Assembly (NCBI RefSeq): GCF_945906775.1
Contig: NZ_CAMDRE010000001.1
Coordinates: forward strand, 558,001 to 622,000
Origin: Citrobacter sp. Marseille-Q6884
Lineage (GTDB): Bacteria; Pseudomonadota; Gammaproteobacteria; Enterobacterales; Enterobacteriaceae
Direction: 5' to 3'
Length of the DNA: 64,000 nt
The translations under genes and the position numbers were made by a program. Shown here in pieces: positions 42,869 to 52,402 of the stretch. The notes under the pieces are model-generated. The model did no database searches, was not told the origin of the DNA, and saw only the letters and a list, made by a program, of their open reading frames with translations. The first letter of the stretch is position 1. Every line of letters begins with the position of its first letter.

Positions 42869-43753
42869 CTATTGCTGGTCCGATTCTGCCAGGTCATCTT
42901 GGTCCTGGCCCAGGAGCGATAATTCCAACAATGCGTATCGGTGCTCAACAAAGTTATGAACGTTGTTAGCCACCGCCAGTTTGAACAATGCCGTAGCGTT
43001 GTCCAAATCCCCCAGACTTAGGTAGTACTTACCTAAATAGAAGTTGGTTTCACTGAGATGCTCAGCGAGCGAGGTGTTATCCGTTGCGTCCGCCTTCAGG
43101 CGTTCCATCAGCGTTGCTTCGCTAATGTTGCCCAGGTAGAACTCGACAATGTTCCATCCCCATTGCTCTTTATCCGATTTCTCGAAGCGCTGTTTTAACG
43201 CTTCTTTAGCCTGCTTCTCATCGAGCTTCTGCTCAGCGAGATAAAGCCACAGACTGCGGAAAGGATCATTGGGATCGTCTTGATAAAACGCCAGCAGATC
43301 ATCTTGCGCTAACTTGTCGCGACCGCCGTAATACAATGCGATACCGCGATTTAAGTGCGCGTAGTTGTAAGTTGGATCAAGCTCAAGTACAGAATCAAAC
43401 GCTTCATAGGCAGCATCAAAATTGCCTGCCTGCGTTAAATATATACCTAAGTAATTGAATACTTCAGGCATATCTGGTCGGATTGCCAGCGCTTGTGAAA
43501 AATCATTCCGCGCTAGTGCCCTCAGACCGAGACTATCATACAACACTCCGCGCTCATATAAAAGCTGTGCGCGTTCGTCATCGGTTAAAGCCCGACTGGC
43601 AAGAATTTGTTCCATACGTGCCAGAATCACTTCCTGCTGTAAAGTCGGTTGCAGTGGTACTGCGAGGACTTCACTCTTACGCCAGGTGGAATTACTGCAT
43701 CCAGCCAGCGTGAGTGCTGTCGCAACGAAACACCAGCGCAAAAAAGGCTTCAT
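42869..43753 (-). CDS. nlpI: outer-membrane lipoprotein NlpI (TPR)
   Basis: Lipoprotein with tetratricopeptide repeats that acts as an adaptor for the protease Prc in degrading the peptidoglycan hydrolase MepS and helps organise cell-wall enzymes. The 294-residue product has a signal peptide with lipobox LTLAGC (lipidated Cys19). Several TPR-like helices follow (for example RNDFSQALAIRPDMPEVFNY and AFDSVLELDPTYNYAHLNRG). It follows pnp by 108 nt on the same strand. Confidence 0.96.
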   Translation of the reverse strand: MKPFLRWCFVATALTLAGCSNSTWRKSEVLAVPLQPTLQQEVILARMEQILASRALTDDERAQLLYERGVLYDSLGLRALARNDFSQALAIRPDMPEVFNYLGIYLTQAGNFDAAYEAFDSVLELDPTYNYAHLNRGIALYYGGRDKLAQDDLLAFYQDDPNDPFRSLWLYLAEQKLDEKQAKEALKQRFEKSDKEQWGWNIVEFYLGNISEATLMERLKADATDNTSLAEHLSETNFYLGKYYLSLGDLDNATALFKLAVANNVHNFVEHRYALLELSLLGQDQDDLAESDQQ

Positions 43754-43829
43754 TTCCCACTCCCGAAGACAACGATTGAATGAACGTCCTGTTCCCCGGT
43801 TGCTAACAAGGCATCCTGCCGGGTTAAAG

Positions 43830-43851
43830 GCCCTCCGCTTTCACGGAGGGC
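43830..43851 (-). terminator. hairpin between pnp and nlpI
   Basis: GCCCTCCG-TGAAAG-CGGAGGGC on the minus strand is a perfect eight-pair stem, 10 nt after the pnp stop. Only CTTTAA follows, so it is probably a partial terminator or mRNA 3'-end protector with read-through to nlpI. Confidence 0.7.
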
Positions 43852-43861
43852 AATGGCAACC

Positions 43862-45997
43862 TTACTCGCCCTGTTGGCTCACCGGAGCTTCCGGTGCAGC
43901 GGCAGGCTGAGACTGCTCAGTTGCTTCTTTAATGCTTAAACGTACGCGGCCCTGACGATCAACTTCCAGAACCTTAACCGGTACTTCCTGACCCATCTGC
44001 AGGTAATCGGTCACTTTCTCTACGCGCTTGTCGGCGATCTGAGAGATGTGAACCAGACCTTCTTTACCGCCACCAATGGCAACGAATGCGCCAAAGTCAA
44101 CGATACGGGTCACTTTACCGTTGTAGATACGGCCCACTTCGATTTCTGCGGTGATCTCTTCGATACGACGGATTGCATATTTTGCTTTCTCGCCATCGGT
44201 CGCAGCAATCTTCACAGTACCATCATCTTCGATTTCGATGGTGGTGCCGGTTTCTTCGGTCAGGGCACGGATAACAGAACCGCCTTTACCGATAACGTCT
44301 TTGATCTTGTCCGGGCTGATCTTGATCGTATGGATACGCGGAGCGAACTGAGAAATGTCACCGCGTGGCGCGTTGATCGCCTGTTCCATCACACCCAGGA
44401 TGTGCAGACGCGCACCTTTAGCCTGGTTCAGAGCAACCTGCATGATTTCCTTGGTGATACCTTCAATTTTGATATCCATCTGCAGTGCAGAGATACCGTC
44501 GCGGGAACCCGCCACTTTGAAGTCCATATCGCCCAAGTGGTCTTCGTCGCCCAGGATGTCAGACAGAACAACGTAGTTGTCGCCTTCTTTCACCAGACCC
44601 ATCGCGATACCCGCAACAGCCGCTTTAATCGGCACGCCTGCGTCCATCAGCGCCAGAGAAGCACCACATACGGAAGCCATAGAAGAGGAACCGTTAGATT
44701 CGGTGATTTCAGAAACCACACGCACGGTGTACGGGAATTTATCCAGTTCCGGCATAACAGCCAGCACGCCACGCTTCGCCAGACGACCGTGACCAATTTC
44801 ACGACGCTTCGGAGAACCGACCATGCCCGTTTCGCCTACGCAGTACGGAGGGAAGTTGTAATGGAACAGGAAGTTGTCAGTACGCTCGCCCATCAGTTCG
44901 TCAAGGCTCTGCGCGTCACGCGTGGTGCCCAGGGTCGCAGTAACCAGCGCCTGAGTTTCGCCACGGGTGAACAGTGCTGAACCGTGAGTACGCGGCAGAA
45001 CGCCAGTACGCACGTCCAGACCACGAATCATGTCTTTTTCACGACCATCGATGCGCGGCTCGCCTGCCAGTACGCGGCTACGAACAACGTTTTTCTCGAT
45101 AGCGTGCAGGATTTCACCCAGCTCGTTAGCGTCCAGGGTTTCGTCTTCAGCCACCAGCGTCGCGATGGTTTCAGATTTGATCACGTCAACCTGAGCATAA
45201 CGCTCTTGTTTGTCGGTGATACGGTAAGCGTCGCTCAGGCGCGCTTCTGCCAGGGCGGCAACGCGTGCATTCAGCGCTTCGTTGACGGCTTCTGGCTGCC
45301 AGTCCCAACGCGGTTTGCCAGCTTCTTTCGCCAGCTCGTTGATAGCCTGAATAACAACCTGCTGCTGTTCGTGACCGAATACGACTGCGCCCAGCATCTG
45401 GTCTTCGCTCAGCAATTCTGCTTCGGATTCAACCATCAGTACGGCAGCTTCAGTACCCGCTACAACCAGATCCAGTTTGCTTTCTTTCAGTTCGTCCTGA
45501 GTCGGGTTCAGTACGTACTGGTCATTGATGTAACCAACACGTGCAGCACCGATCGGGCCGTTGAATGGGATGCCAGACAGAGTCAGCGCAGCAGATGCAC
45601 CGATCATTGCCACGATATCCGGGTTAACCTGTGGGTTAACGGAAACAACGGTCGCGATAACCTGAACTTCGTTAACGAAACCTTCCGGGAACAGCGGACG
45701 AACCGGGCGGTCAATCAGACGCGCAATCAGGGTTTCGCCTTCGCTTGGGCGGCCTTCACGACGGAAGAAGCTACCCGGGATACGGCCAGCAGCGTAGGTA
45801 CGCTCCTGATAGTTAACGGTCAACGGGAAGAAATCCTGGCCCGGCTTCGCTTTTTTCTGACCTACAACGGTAACGAATACCGCAGTGTCATCCATGCTAA
45901 CCATAACGGCTGCTGTCGCCTGACGCGCCATCATGCCGGTTTCCAGAGTGACGGTGTGTTGGCCGTACTGGAATTTACGAACGATCGGATTAAGCAA
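43862..45997 (-). CDS. pnp: polynucleotide phosphorylase Pnp
   Basis: 3'-5' phosphorolytic exoribonuclease and degradosome component. The 711-residue protein, the same length as in E. coli, has two RNase PH-like domains, a KH domain (KIKDVIGKGGSVIRALTEET, about 555-620) and a C-terminal S1 domain (GKVTRIVDFGAFVAIGGGKE). The start is a TTG at 45995-45997 with AAGGAT upstream, also used in E. coli. Expression is autoregulated through the RNase III-sensitive leader annotated separately. It lies 251 bp downstream of rpsO. Confidence 0.97.
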   Translation of the reverse strand: MLNPIVRKFQYGQHTVTLETGMMARQATAAVMVSMDDTAVFVTVVGQKKAKPGQDFFPLTVNYQERTYAAGRIPGSFFRREGRPSEGETLIARLIDRPVRPLFPEGFVNEVQVIATVVSVNPQVNPDIVAMIGASAALTLSGIPFNGPIGAARVGYINDQYVLNPTQDELKESKLDLVVAGTEAAVLMVESEAELLSEDQMLGAVVFGHEQQQVVIQAINELAKEAGKPRWDWQPEAVNEALNARVAALAEARLSDAYRITDKQERYAQVDVIKSETIATLVAEDETLDANELGEILHAIEKNVVRSRVLAGEPRIDGREKDMIRGLDVRTGVLPRTHGSALFTRGETQALVTATLGTTRDAQSLDELMGERTDNFLFHYNFPPYCVGETGMVGSPKRREIGHGRLAKRGVLAVMPELDKFPYTVRVVSEITESNGSSSMASVCGASLALMDAGVPIKAAVAGIAMGLVKEGDNYVVLSDILGDEDHLGDMDFKVAGSRDGISALQMDIKIEGITKEIMQVALNQAKGARLHILGVMEQAINAPRGDISQFAPRIHTIKISPDKIKDVIGKGGSVIRALTEETGTTIEIEDDGTVKIAATDGEKAKYAIRRIEEITAEIEVGRIYNGKVTRIVDFGAFVAIGGGKEGLVHISQIADKRVEKVTDYLQMGQEVPVKVLEVDRQGRVRLSIKEATEQSQPAAAPEAPVSQQGE

Positions 45998-46079
45998 AAT
46001 AATATCCTTTCTCTATTTTTGGACGGCACATTGATCTATGCGCCATCGTTAATACCCGATCTTCTGCGCATCCTCGCGA

Positions 46080-46136
46080 CTAATGACAACCCTAACCCAC
46101 ATTCATTGGGTAAAGCCTCTCATTAGCCGCGCGAAC
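46080..46136 (-). promoter_or_regulatory. pnp leader hairpin (RNase III/PNPase autoregulation)
   Basis: On the minus strand, CTAATGA (46130-46136) pairs with TCATTAG (46080-46086), enclosing CCCA/TGGG pairs in ACCCAATGAATGTGGGTT. This matches the long stem in the E. coli pnp leader that RNase III cuts before PNPase represses its own translation. In E. coli the pnp-rpsO spacer also encodes the antisense-side small RNA SraG; I cannot confirm an equivalent here. Confidence 0.75.
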
Positions 46137-46203
46137 CTCTGCAACGGAAGATCATTTATAGCAACAATACATTAGTTTCCAGCGAATTGCTGCCATCTGC
46201 TGG

Positions 46204-46229
46204 AAAAAAGGGGCCATGAAGGCCCCCTC
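46204..46229 (-). terminator. rpsO terminator
   Basis: GGGGGCC-TTCAT-GGCCCC followed by TTTTTTCC on the minus strand, 20 nt after the rpsO stop. E. coli has the same partial terminator, which lets some transcripts continue into pnp. Confidence 0.9.
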
Positions 46230-46248
46230 TTTCTGAAACTCGAAAGAA

Positions 46249-46518
46249 TTAGCGACGCAGACCCAGACGCTCGATCAGCGCGGTGTAGCGTGCAACATCT
46301 TTACGTTTCAGGTAGTCGAGCAGTTTACGACGCTGAGAAACCATGCGCAGCAGACCACGACGGCTGTGGTGATCTTTTTTGTGCTCTGCAAAGTGGCCCT
46401 GCAGGTGGTTAATCTGTGCAGTCAACAGAGCAACCTGAACATCGGTAGAACCGGTGTCGTTTGCATCACGACCGAACTCAGAAACGATTTTAGCTGTAGT
46501 TTCAGTACTTAGAGACAT
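46249..46518 (-). CDS. rpsO: 30S ribosomal protein S15
   Basis: Primary binder of 16S rRNA in the central domain of the small subunit. The 89-residue protein is full length (MSLSTETTAKIVSEFGRDAN...) and contains the S15 signature QINHLQGHFAEHKKDHHSRR and RRKLLDYLKRKDVARYTALI. It is autoregulated in E. coli through an mRNA pseudoknot near its start. The 148-bp gap to truB contains a promoter region that I have not resolved. Confidence 0.97.
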   Translation of the reverse strand: MSLSTETTAKIVSEFGRDANDTGSTDVQVALLTAQINHLQGHFAEHKKDHHSRRGLLRMVSQRRKLLDYLKRKDVARYTALIERLGLRR

Positions 46519-46666
46519 TTTAAAACTCCAAAGTATTAAGAATGAAAGGACGCCGATCTCTAATTCAGCGATCCCAGTGTACGCCGCGCGAACTGTTAAA
46601 AAATTTACGCAACGTTAAGCGGCAGTATTCTACTCGCAGCGCCCTTTTATCGCAAGACAGAGAGCG

Positions 46667-47611
46667 CTATGCAGGATACTCAACCACCAGGCGACGGGGA
46701 GCGACACGACCTTCATCGTCTATCTCACCCATGCCGATAAACTTGCCTTCGTCACCTTCCGTCACGCGAACCAGGCCTTCCAACGGTACGCCCGTCGTAC
46801 GCACCGGATTACCATTTTTAAAGTAAACCGACGACGTTAAAGGGAGATTAACCACCGGATAGTCCGATGCCGGACTGTCCATTGGCATCAACAGCGGATC
46901 AAGCAACTGCGCTGCCGGAATATTTTGCTCTTCTGCCTGCTCAACCAGGCTGCGTAAATGCTCCAGTGTGACCATACGGTCTACCGGATATTTACTGACT
47001 GTCAGGCGACGCAGATATGTCACATGCGCACCGCATCCCAGCTTCTCGCCCAGATCGTCAATGATCGTACGAATATACGTCCCTTTGGAGCAATGCACTT
47101 CCAGCTCCAGTTCGTGACCTTCGTGGCGAATAAACAGCAGTTCATAGACGGTAATCGGACGCGCTTCACGCGGCACTTCGATGCCCTGACGCGCATACTC
47201 GTACAGTTTTTTACCCTGATACTTTAACGCTGAGTACATTGAAGGGACTTGTTCGATATCGCCGCGAAAGGTTTCCAGCGCGCTAGCCAGCTGTTCCGGG
47301 GTAAACGTCACCGGACGCTCCTGCACGATTTGCCCATCCGCATCGGAGGTATCAGTACGCTGTCCCAAACGGGCAACTACGCGGTAGCGTTTGTCAGAAT
47401 CCAGCAGATACTGCGAAAACTTTGTCGCTTCCCCGAGGCAGATTGGCAGCATGCCGGTCGCCAACGGATCCAACGCGCCGGTATGGCCGGCACGATTGGC
47501 ATTGTAGATACGTTTGACTTTCTGCAGCACGTCATTACTGGACATGCCCTGCGGCTTATCCAACAGCAGGACACCATGAATGTCGCGACCACGACGACGA
47601 GGACGACTCAT
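46667..47611 (-). CDS. truB: tRNA pseudouridine-55 synthase TruB
   Basis: Forms pseudouridine 55 in the T-loop of nearly all tRNAs. The 314-residue product carries the catalytic aspartate D48 in AGHTGALDPLATGMLP, plus RVVARLGQRTDTSDADG and VHCSKGTYIRTIIDDLG, the other synthase motifs. A C-terminal PUA-like domain ends in RVAPRRLVVEYPA. Its start overlaps the rbfA stop codon by 1 nt, indicating translational coupling. Confidence 0.97.
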   Translation of the reverse strand: MSRPRRRGRDIHGVLLLDKPQGMSSNDVLQKVKRIYNANRAGHTGALDPLATGMLPICLGEATKFSQYLLDSDKRYRVVARLGQRTDTSDADGQIVQERPVTFTPEQLASALETFRGDIEQVPSMYSALKYQGKKLYEYARQGIEVPREARPITVYELLFIRHEGHELELEVHCSKGTYIRTIIDDLGEKLGCGAHVTYLRRLTVSKYPVDRMVTLEHLRSLVEQAEEQNIPAAQLLDPLLMPMDSPASDYPVVNLPLTSSVYFKNGNPVRTTGVPLEGLVRVTEGDEGKFIGMGEIDDEGRVAPRRLVVEYPA

Positions 47612-48015
47612 CAGTCCTCCTTGCTGTCGTCCGCAGGGTTCACACGACGTTCATCGTCATGTTTCACCACGCTGGTCACCAGGTTAGACATGCGCATCCC
47701 TTCGACCAGCGAGTTGTCGTAGAAGAAGGTCAGCTCAGGCACGATACGCAGACGCATCGCTTTACCCAGCAGAGAGCGGATAAAACCAGAGGCTTCCTGC
47801 AGTGCTTTAATCCCGTTTTTCACAGCAGCTTCGTCCTGGTCGTTCAGGAACGTCACGAACACTTTGGCATACGCCAGGTCACGGGACATCTCAACGCCAG
47901 AAACGGTCGTCATCATACCTACACGTGGATCTTTGATTTCGCGTTGCAGGATGAGTGCGATCTCTTTTTGCATCTCCTGGGCCACACGCTGCGGGCGACC
48001 AAATTCTTTCGCCAT
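47611..48015 (-). CDS. rbfA: ribosome-binding factor A
   Basis: Cold-shock KH-fold protein that binds immature 30S subunits and assists 16S rRNA 5'-end maturation. It has 134 residues (MAKEFGRPQRVAQEMQKEIA...) with the RbfA-family segments ISVSGVEMSRDLAYAKVFVT-like and LGKAMRLRIVPELTFFYDNS. GGAG lies 9 nt before the ATG. A terminator-like hairpin lies 24 nt upstream, and the gene couples to truB at its 3' end. Confidence 0.97.
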   Translation of the reverse strand: MAKEFGRPQRVAQEMQKEIALILQREIKDPRVGMMTTVSGVEMSRDLAYAKVFVTFLNDQDEAAVKNGIKALQEASGFIRSLLGKAMRLRIVPELTFFYDNSLVEGMRMSNLVTSVVKHDDERRVNPADDSKED

Positions 48016-48038
48016 AATAAATTCTCCAGAATAAAGAC

Positions 48039-48065
48039 AAAAAAGGGGCCATAAGCCCCTTTTTA
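48039..48065. terminator. terminator-like hairpin upstream of rbfA
   Basis: AAAAAGGGGC-CATAA-GCCCCTTTTT reads as a terminator on both strands. It lies between infB and rbfA in an otherwise continuous operon, about 24 nt before the rbfA start, so it probably attenuates read-through from infB. Confidence 0.8.
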
Positions 48066-48074
48066 AATTTCATT

Positions 48075-48100
48075 GCCGGGTGGCGCTTCGCTTACCCGGC
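48075..48100. repeat. REP element between infB and rbfA
   Basis: GCCGGGTGGCG-CTT-CGCTTACCCGGC is a REP palindrome with the usual central mismatch. It lies next to the hairpin at 48039-48065 and downstream of the infB stop. Confidence 0.85.
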
Positions 48101-48165
48101 TTACACCTAATCATCTTCTAAGGATTTTGGGTTGCACATAACAGTGGCCCAAAAGACGACGAAGA

Positions 48166-50862
48166 TTATGCGATGGTACGTTTGATCTCGATAATCTCGA
48201 ACACTTCGATCATATCGCCAACGCGAACGTCGTTGTAGTTCTTAACGCCGATACCACATTCCATGCCGTTACGAACTTCGTTAACGTCATCTTTGAAGCG
48301 GCGCAGGGATTCCAGCTCGCCTTCATAGATAACCACGTTGTCGCGCAGTACGCGGATCGGGTTATGACGTTTAATCGTACCTTCGGTAACCATACAGCCC
48401 GCGATCGCACCAAATTTCGGTGATTTGAACACATCACGAACTTCAGCCAGACCGATGATCTGCTGTTTCAGTTCCGGAGACAGCATGCCGCTCATCGCTG
48501 CTTTCACTTCGTCGATCAGATGATAGATGACGGAGTAGTAACGCAGATCCAGGCTTTCAGCTTCAATCACTTTACGTGCAGAGGCATCAGCACGTACGTT
48601 GAAGCCAACCAGAATCGCGTTGGATGCCGCAGCCAGCGTTGCGTCGGTTTCGGTGATACCACCCACGCCAGAACCGATGATCTTCACTTTTACTTCGTCG
48701 GTAGACAGTTTCAGTAAAGAATCGGAGATCGCTTCCACAGAACCCTGAACGTCGGCTTTGAGGACAATATTCACTTCGTGAACTTCGCCTTCAGTCATGT
48801 TCGCAAACATGTTCTCGAGTTTAGATTTCTGCTGACGAGCCAGTTTAACTTCACGGAATTTGCCCTGACGGTACAGTGCAACTTCACGCGCTTTCTTCTC
48901 GTCACGAACGACGGTCACTTCGTCACCGGCAGCCGGAACACCGGACAGACCCAGGATTTCCACCGGAATGGACGGACCTGCTTCCAGTACTTCCTGACCC
49001 AGTTCGTTACGCATTGCACGAACGCGGCCATATTCAAAGCCACACAGAACGATATCGCCTTTGTTCAGCGTACCTTCACGAACCAGAACGGTAGCAACCG
49101 GACCACGACCTTTATCCAGGAAGGATTCGATAACCGCGCCGCTCGCCATACCTTTGCGAACCGCTTTCAGTTCCAGAACTTCGGCCTGCAGCAGGATGGC
49201 ATCCAGCAGTTCGTCGATACCGGTACCGGCTTTCGCTGATACGTGAACGAACTGGCTTTCGCCGCCCCACTCTTCCGGCATGATACCGTACTGGGACAGT
49301 TCATTTTTAACGCGATCAGGATCCGCTTCTGGCTTATCAATTTTGTTGACTGCAACTACCACCGGCACACCTGCCGCTTTCGCGTGCTGGATAGCTTCGA
49401 TGGTCTGCGGCATCACGCCGTCGTCTGCTGCAACAACCAGAACAACGATATCCGTTGCCTGCGCACCACGAGCACGCATAGAGGTAAACGCGGCGTGACC
49501 CGGGGTATCCAGGAAGGTGATCATACCGTTGTCAGTTTCAACGTGGTACGCACCGATGTGCTGAGTAATGCCGCCCGCTTCGCCAGAGGCCACTTTCGTT
49601 GAACGAATGTAGTCCAGCAGAGAGGTTTTACCGTGGTCAACGTGACCCATGATGGTCACAACCGGCGCACGAGGTTCAGCAGCAGCGCCCATATCACGGT
49701 CGCTCATTAACGCTTCTTCCAGCTCGTTTTCACGACGCAGGATAACTTTGTGACCCATCTCTTCGGCAACCAGCTGTGCGGTTTCCTGGTCAATGACCTG
49801 GTTGATAGTGGCCATTGCACCCAGTTTCATCATCGCTTTGATGACCTGAGAGCCTTTAACCGCCATCTTGTTCGCCAGATCGCCAACGGTGATGGTTTCG
49901 CCGATCACAACGTCACGGTTAACAGCCTGAGCTGGCTTCTGGAAGCCCTGCTGCAGAGAAGAACCTTTACGCTGCTTGCCGCCTTTACCGCCGCGAACCG
50001 CTGCACGCGCTTCTTCACGGTCAGCTTTAGATTCAGCGTGTTTGTTGCCTTTTTTCGCTGGACGCGCTGCTTTCGCGCTGCGAGTACGGCCACGACCGCC
50101 TTCTACTTCACGATCGTTCTCGTCTTCAGCCTGGCGAGCGTGCTGAGAAGTGGTGACGTGATAATCGCTCTTATCATCTTCCACTTTCTCTTTCTCTTGC
50201 TCTGCCCAAACACCGGCATTTTCTTCCGCCATACGACGGGCTTCTTCAGCCACACGGCGCGCTTCTTCTTCAAGCTTACGACGCGCTTCTTCTTCCGCTT
50301 TACGCTTCAGTTCTGCGGCTTCATTTTCACGGCGGGCTTTTTCGGCCTGGGCGGTTTTAGTCATATCGTCGGTCTGTTGATTGCTCACTTTGTCTTTTTC
50401 CGCAGCTTCACGTTTCGCTTTATCAGCGGCTTCACGTTTAGCTTGTTCTGCGGCCTCACGTTCAGCTTTTTGTTGCGCCTCGCGTTTAGCAGCTTCTTCT
50501 GCTTCACGACGGGCTTGCTCTTCCGCTTCACGCTGCGCCTGCTCTTCCGCGGCCAGGCGTTCAGCCTCTTGCGGATCGCGTTTTACAAAGGTGCGTGTCT
50601 TGCGGACTTCGATTTGTACCGATTTGCTTTTTCCACCGGTACCTGGAATATTGAGAGTACTGCGCGTTTTACGCTGCAATGTCAACTTATCCGGCGCAGA
50701 TCCGTTTTCACGGTTCAGGTGCGCCAGTAAGGTCTGTTTCTCTTGTGCGGACACAGAATCATCAGCAGACTTCGGGATACCAGCATCAGCAAATTGCTGA
50801 ACCAGGCGATCCACGGAGGTCTGAATCTCTGCAGCCAGCGTTTTTACGGTTACATCTGTCAT
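48166..50862 (-). CDS. infB: translation initiation factor IF-2
   Basis: GTPase that brings initiator fMet-tRNA to the 30S subunit and promotes subunit joining. The 898-residue protein has a highly charged N-terminal region (about residues 95-330, rich in Ala, Glu, Lys and Arg repeats). The G domain follows (GHVDHGKTSLLD, DTPGHAAF, NKID), then domains II-IV. An internal GTG at codon 159 (50386-50388), preceded by GGAAAAAGA, is the expected start of the shorter isoform IF2-2, and Met167 would start IF2-3. The length exceeds the 890 I recall for E. coli because of linker differences. Confidence 0.97.
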   Translation of the reverse strand: MTDVTVKTLAAEIQTSVDRLVQQFADAGIPKSADDSVSAQEKQTLLAHLNRENGSAPDKLTLQRKTRSTLNIPGTGGKSKSVQIEVRKTRTFVKRDPQEAERLAAEEQAQREAEEQARREAEEAAKREAQQKAEREAAEQAKREAADKAKREAAEKDKVSNQQTDDMTKTAQAEKARRENEAAELKRKAEEEARRKLEEEARRVAEEARRMAEENAGVWAEQEKEKVEDDKSDYHVTTSQHARQAEDENDREVEGGRGRTRSAKAARPAKKGNKHAESKADREEARAAVRGGKGGKQRKGSSLQQGFQKPAQAVNRDVVIGETITVGDLANKMAVKGSQVIKAMMKLGAMATINQVIDQETAQLVAEEMGHKVILRRENELEEALMSDRDMGAAAEPRAPVVTIMGHVDHGKTSLLDYIRSTKVASGEAGGITQHIGAYHVETDNGMITFLDTPGHAAFTSMRARGAQATDIVVLVVAADDGVMPQTIEAIQHAKAAGVPVVVAVNKIDKPEADPDRVKNELSQYGIMPEEWGGESQFVHVSAKAGTGIDELLDAILLQAEVLELKAVRKGMASGAVIESFLDKGRGPVATVLVREGTLNKGDIVLCGFEYGRVRAMRNELGQEVLEAGPSIPVEILGLSGVPAAGDEVTVVRDEKKAREVALYRQGKFREVKLARQQKSKLENMFANMTEGEVHEVNIVLKADVQGSVEAISDSLLKLSTDEVKVKIIGSGVGGITETDATLAAASNAILVGFNVRADASARKVIEAESLDLRYYSVIYHLIDEVKAAMSGMLSPELKQQIIGLAEVRDVFKSPKFGAIAGCMVTEGTIKRHNPIRVLRDNVVIYEGELESLRRFKDDVNEVRNGMECGIGVKNYNDVRVGDMIEVFEIIEIKRTIA

Positions 50863-50886
50863 ACTGTTCCTTCCTGCTACAGTTTA

Positions 50887-52374
50887 TTACGCTTCGTCGC
50901 CGAACCAGCAAATATTACGGGCAGCCATAATCAGCTCACCGGCTTTTTCGTCGGTCAACCCTTCGATATCAGCCAGATCATCAATGCCCTGTTCAGCGAG
51001 ATCTTCCAGCGTACAAACACCACGGGCAGCCAGTTTGAAGGCCATATCGCGATCTAATCCTTCCAGATTCAGCAGATCGTCAGCCGGCTTGTTATCACCG
51101 AGGCTTTCTTCCTGGGCCAGTGCCAGAGTGGTCAGTGCGTTTTTAGCACGCTCGCGCAGCGCTTCAACGGTCTGTTCATCAAGGCCGTCGATTTCCAGCA
51201 GTTCTTTCATTGGCACGTAGGCCAGTTCTTCCAGCGTCGCAAAACCTTCTTCCACCAGAACAGTCGCGAAATCTTCATCGATATCGAGATATTTGGTGAA
51301 GGTATCAATGGCTGCATGCGCTTCAGCCTGATGCTTAGCCTGCAGGTCATCAACGGTCATTACGTTGAGTTCCCAACCGCTCAGTTGTGAAGCCAGGCGG
51401 ACGTTCTGACCGTTACGTCCAATCGCCTGAGCCAGGTTACCGGCTTCAACCGCGATATCCATGGTGTGTTTATCTTCATCCACCACGATAGAAGCGACGT
51501 CTGCTGGCGCCATTGCATTGATCACGAATTGTGCGGGGTTATCATCCCACAGGACGATATCGATACGCTCGCCGCCCAGCTCGGTAGAAACCGCCTGAAC
51601 ACGCGCACCGCGCATACCCACACACGCACCGACGGGATCAATACGCTTATCGTTGGTTTTCACTGCGATTTTCGCACGAGAACCCGGATCGCGAGCCGCC
51701 GCTTTAATTTCGATCACTTCTTCGCCAATTTCTGGCACTTCAATGCGGAACAGTTCAATCAGCATTTCTGGTTTGGAACGCGTAACGAACAGCTGCGCAC
51801 CACGCGCTTCCGGGCGAACGGAGTACAGTACGCCACGAATGCGGTCACCCGGACGGAAGTTTTCACGCGGCAGCATGTCTTCACGCAGAATGACGGCTTC
51901 AGCATTGCTGCCAAGATCCAGAGAAATGTTGTCGCGGTTTACTTTCTTCACCACACCGGTGACGATTTCGCCTTCGTGTTCGCGGAATTGATCAACAACC
52001 ATCGCACGTTCAGCTTCACGTACTTTCTGTACGATAACCTGTTTTGCGGTCTGGGTAGTGATACGGTCAAAGGTCACAGATTCAATCTGATCTTCAACAT
52101 ATTCGCCCACGTTCAGACTTTCGTCTTCGAAACGTGCCGCTTCCAGCGTAATTTCTTTCGTTGGCTGGGTGACTTCTTCCACAATCACCCAACGGCGGAA
52201 GGTATCGAAATCACCGCTTTTACGATCGATTTCTACACGAACGTCGATCTCTTGCTCATATTTTTTCTTTGTTGCTGTAGCCAGCGCACTTTCCAGCGCT
52301 TCAAAAATTTTCTCGCGTGGCAGCGCTTTTTCGTTGGATACGGCTTCAACAACAGCCAAAATTTCTTTGTTCAT
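50887..52374 (-). CDS. nusA: transcription termination/antitermination factor NusA
   Basis: RNA polymerase-binding factor controlling pausing, termination and antitermination. The 495-residue protein shows an N-terminal RNAP-binding domain, S1 domain (GEIVTGVVKKVNRDNISLDL, about 135-200), two KH domains (RIDPVGACVGMRGARVQAVS and AIGRNGQNVRLASQLSGWEL) and two C-terminal acidic repeats (about 360-495). It is 24 nt before infB and 28 nt after rimP in the metY-rimP-nusA-infB operon. Confidence 0.97.
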   Translation of the reverse strand: MNKEILAVVEAVSNEKALPREKIFEALESALATATKKKYEQEIDVRVEIDRKSGDFDTFRRWVIVEEVTQPTKEITLEAARFEDESLNVGEYVEDQIESVTFDRITTQTAKQVIVQKVREAERAMVVDQFREHEGEIVTGVVKKVNRDNISLDLGSNAEAVILREDMLPRENFRPGDRIRGVLYSVRPEARGAQLFVTRSKPEMLIELFRIEVPEIGEEVIEIKAAARDPGSRAKIAVKTNDKRIDPVGACVGMRGARVQAVSTELGGERIDIVLWDDNPAQFVINAMAPADVASIVVDEDKHTMDIAVEAGNLAQAIGRNGQNVRLASQLSGWELNVMTVDDLQAKHQAEAHAAIDTFTKYLDIDEDFATVLVEEGFATLEELAYVPMKELLEIDGLDEQTVEALRERAKNALTTLALAQEESLGDNKPADDLLNLEGLDRDMAFKLAARGVCTLEDLAEQGIDDLADIEGLTDEKAGELIMAARNICWFGDEA

Positions 52375-52402
52375 CGCGGGCTTTTCACCTCAATCCAGAC
52401 TG

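Noticed and set aside
44048..46126. Long plus-strand open frames antisense to pnp
   Set aside because: They mirror the high-bias pnp gene, one overlaps the pnp leader hairpin, and none has a recognisable domain.
50040..50600. Possible tandem repeat in the infB N-terminal coding region
   Set aside because: The Ala/Glu/Lys/Arg-rich repeats are a normal, variable feature of enterobacterial IF-2.
49750..50730. Plus-strand Phe-rich open frame antisense to infB
   Set aside because: It results from the Glu/Lys/Ala-rich repeats of the IF-2 N-terminus read backwards.
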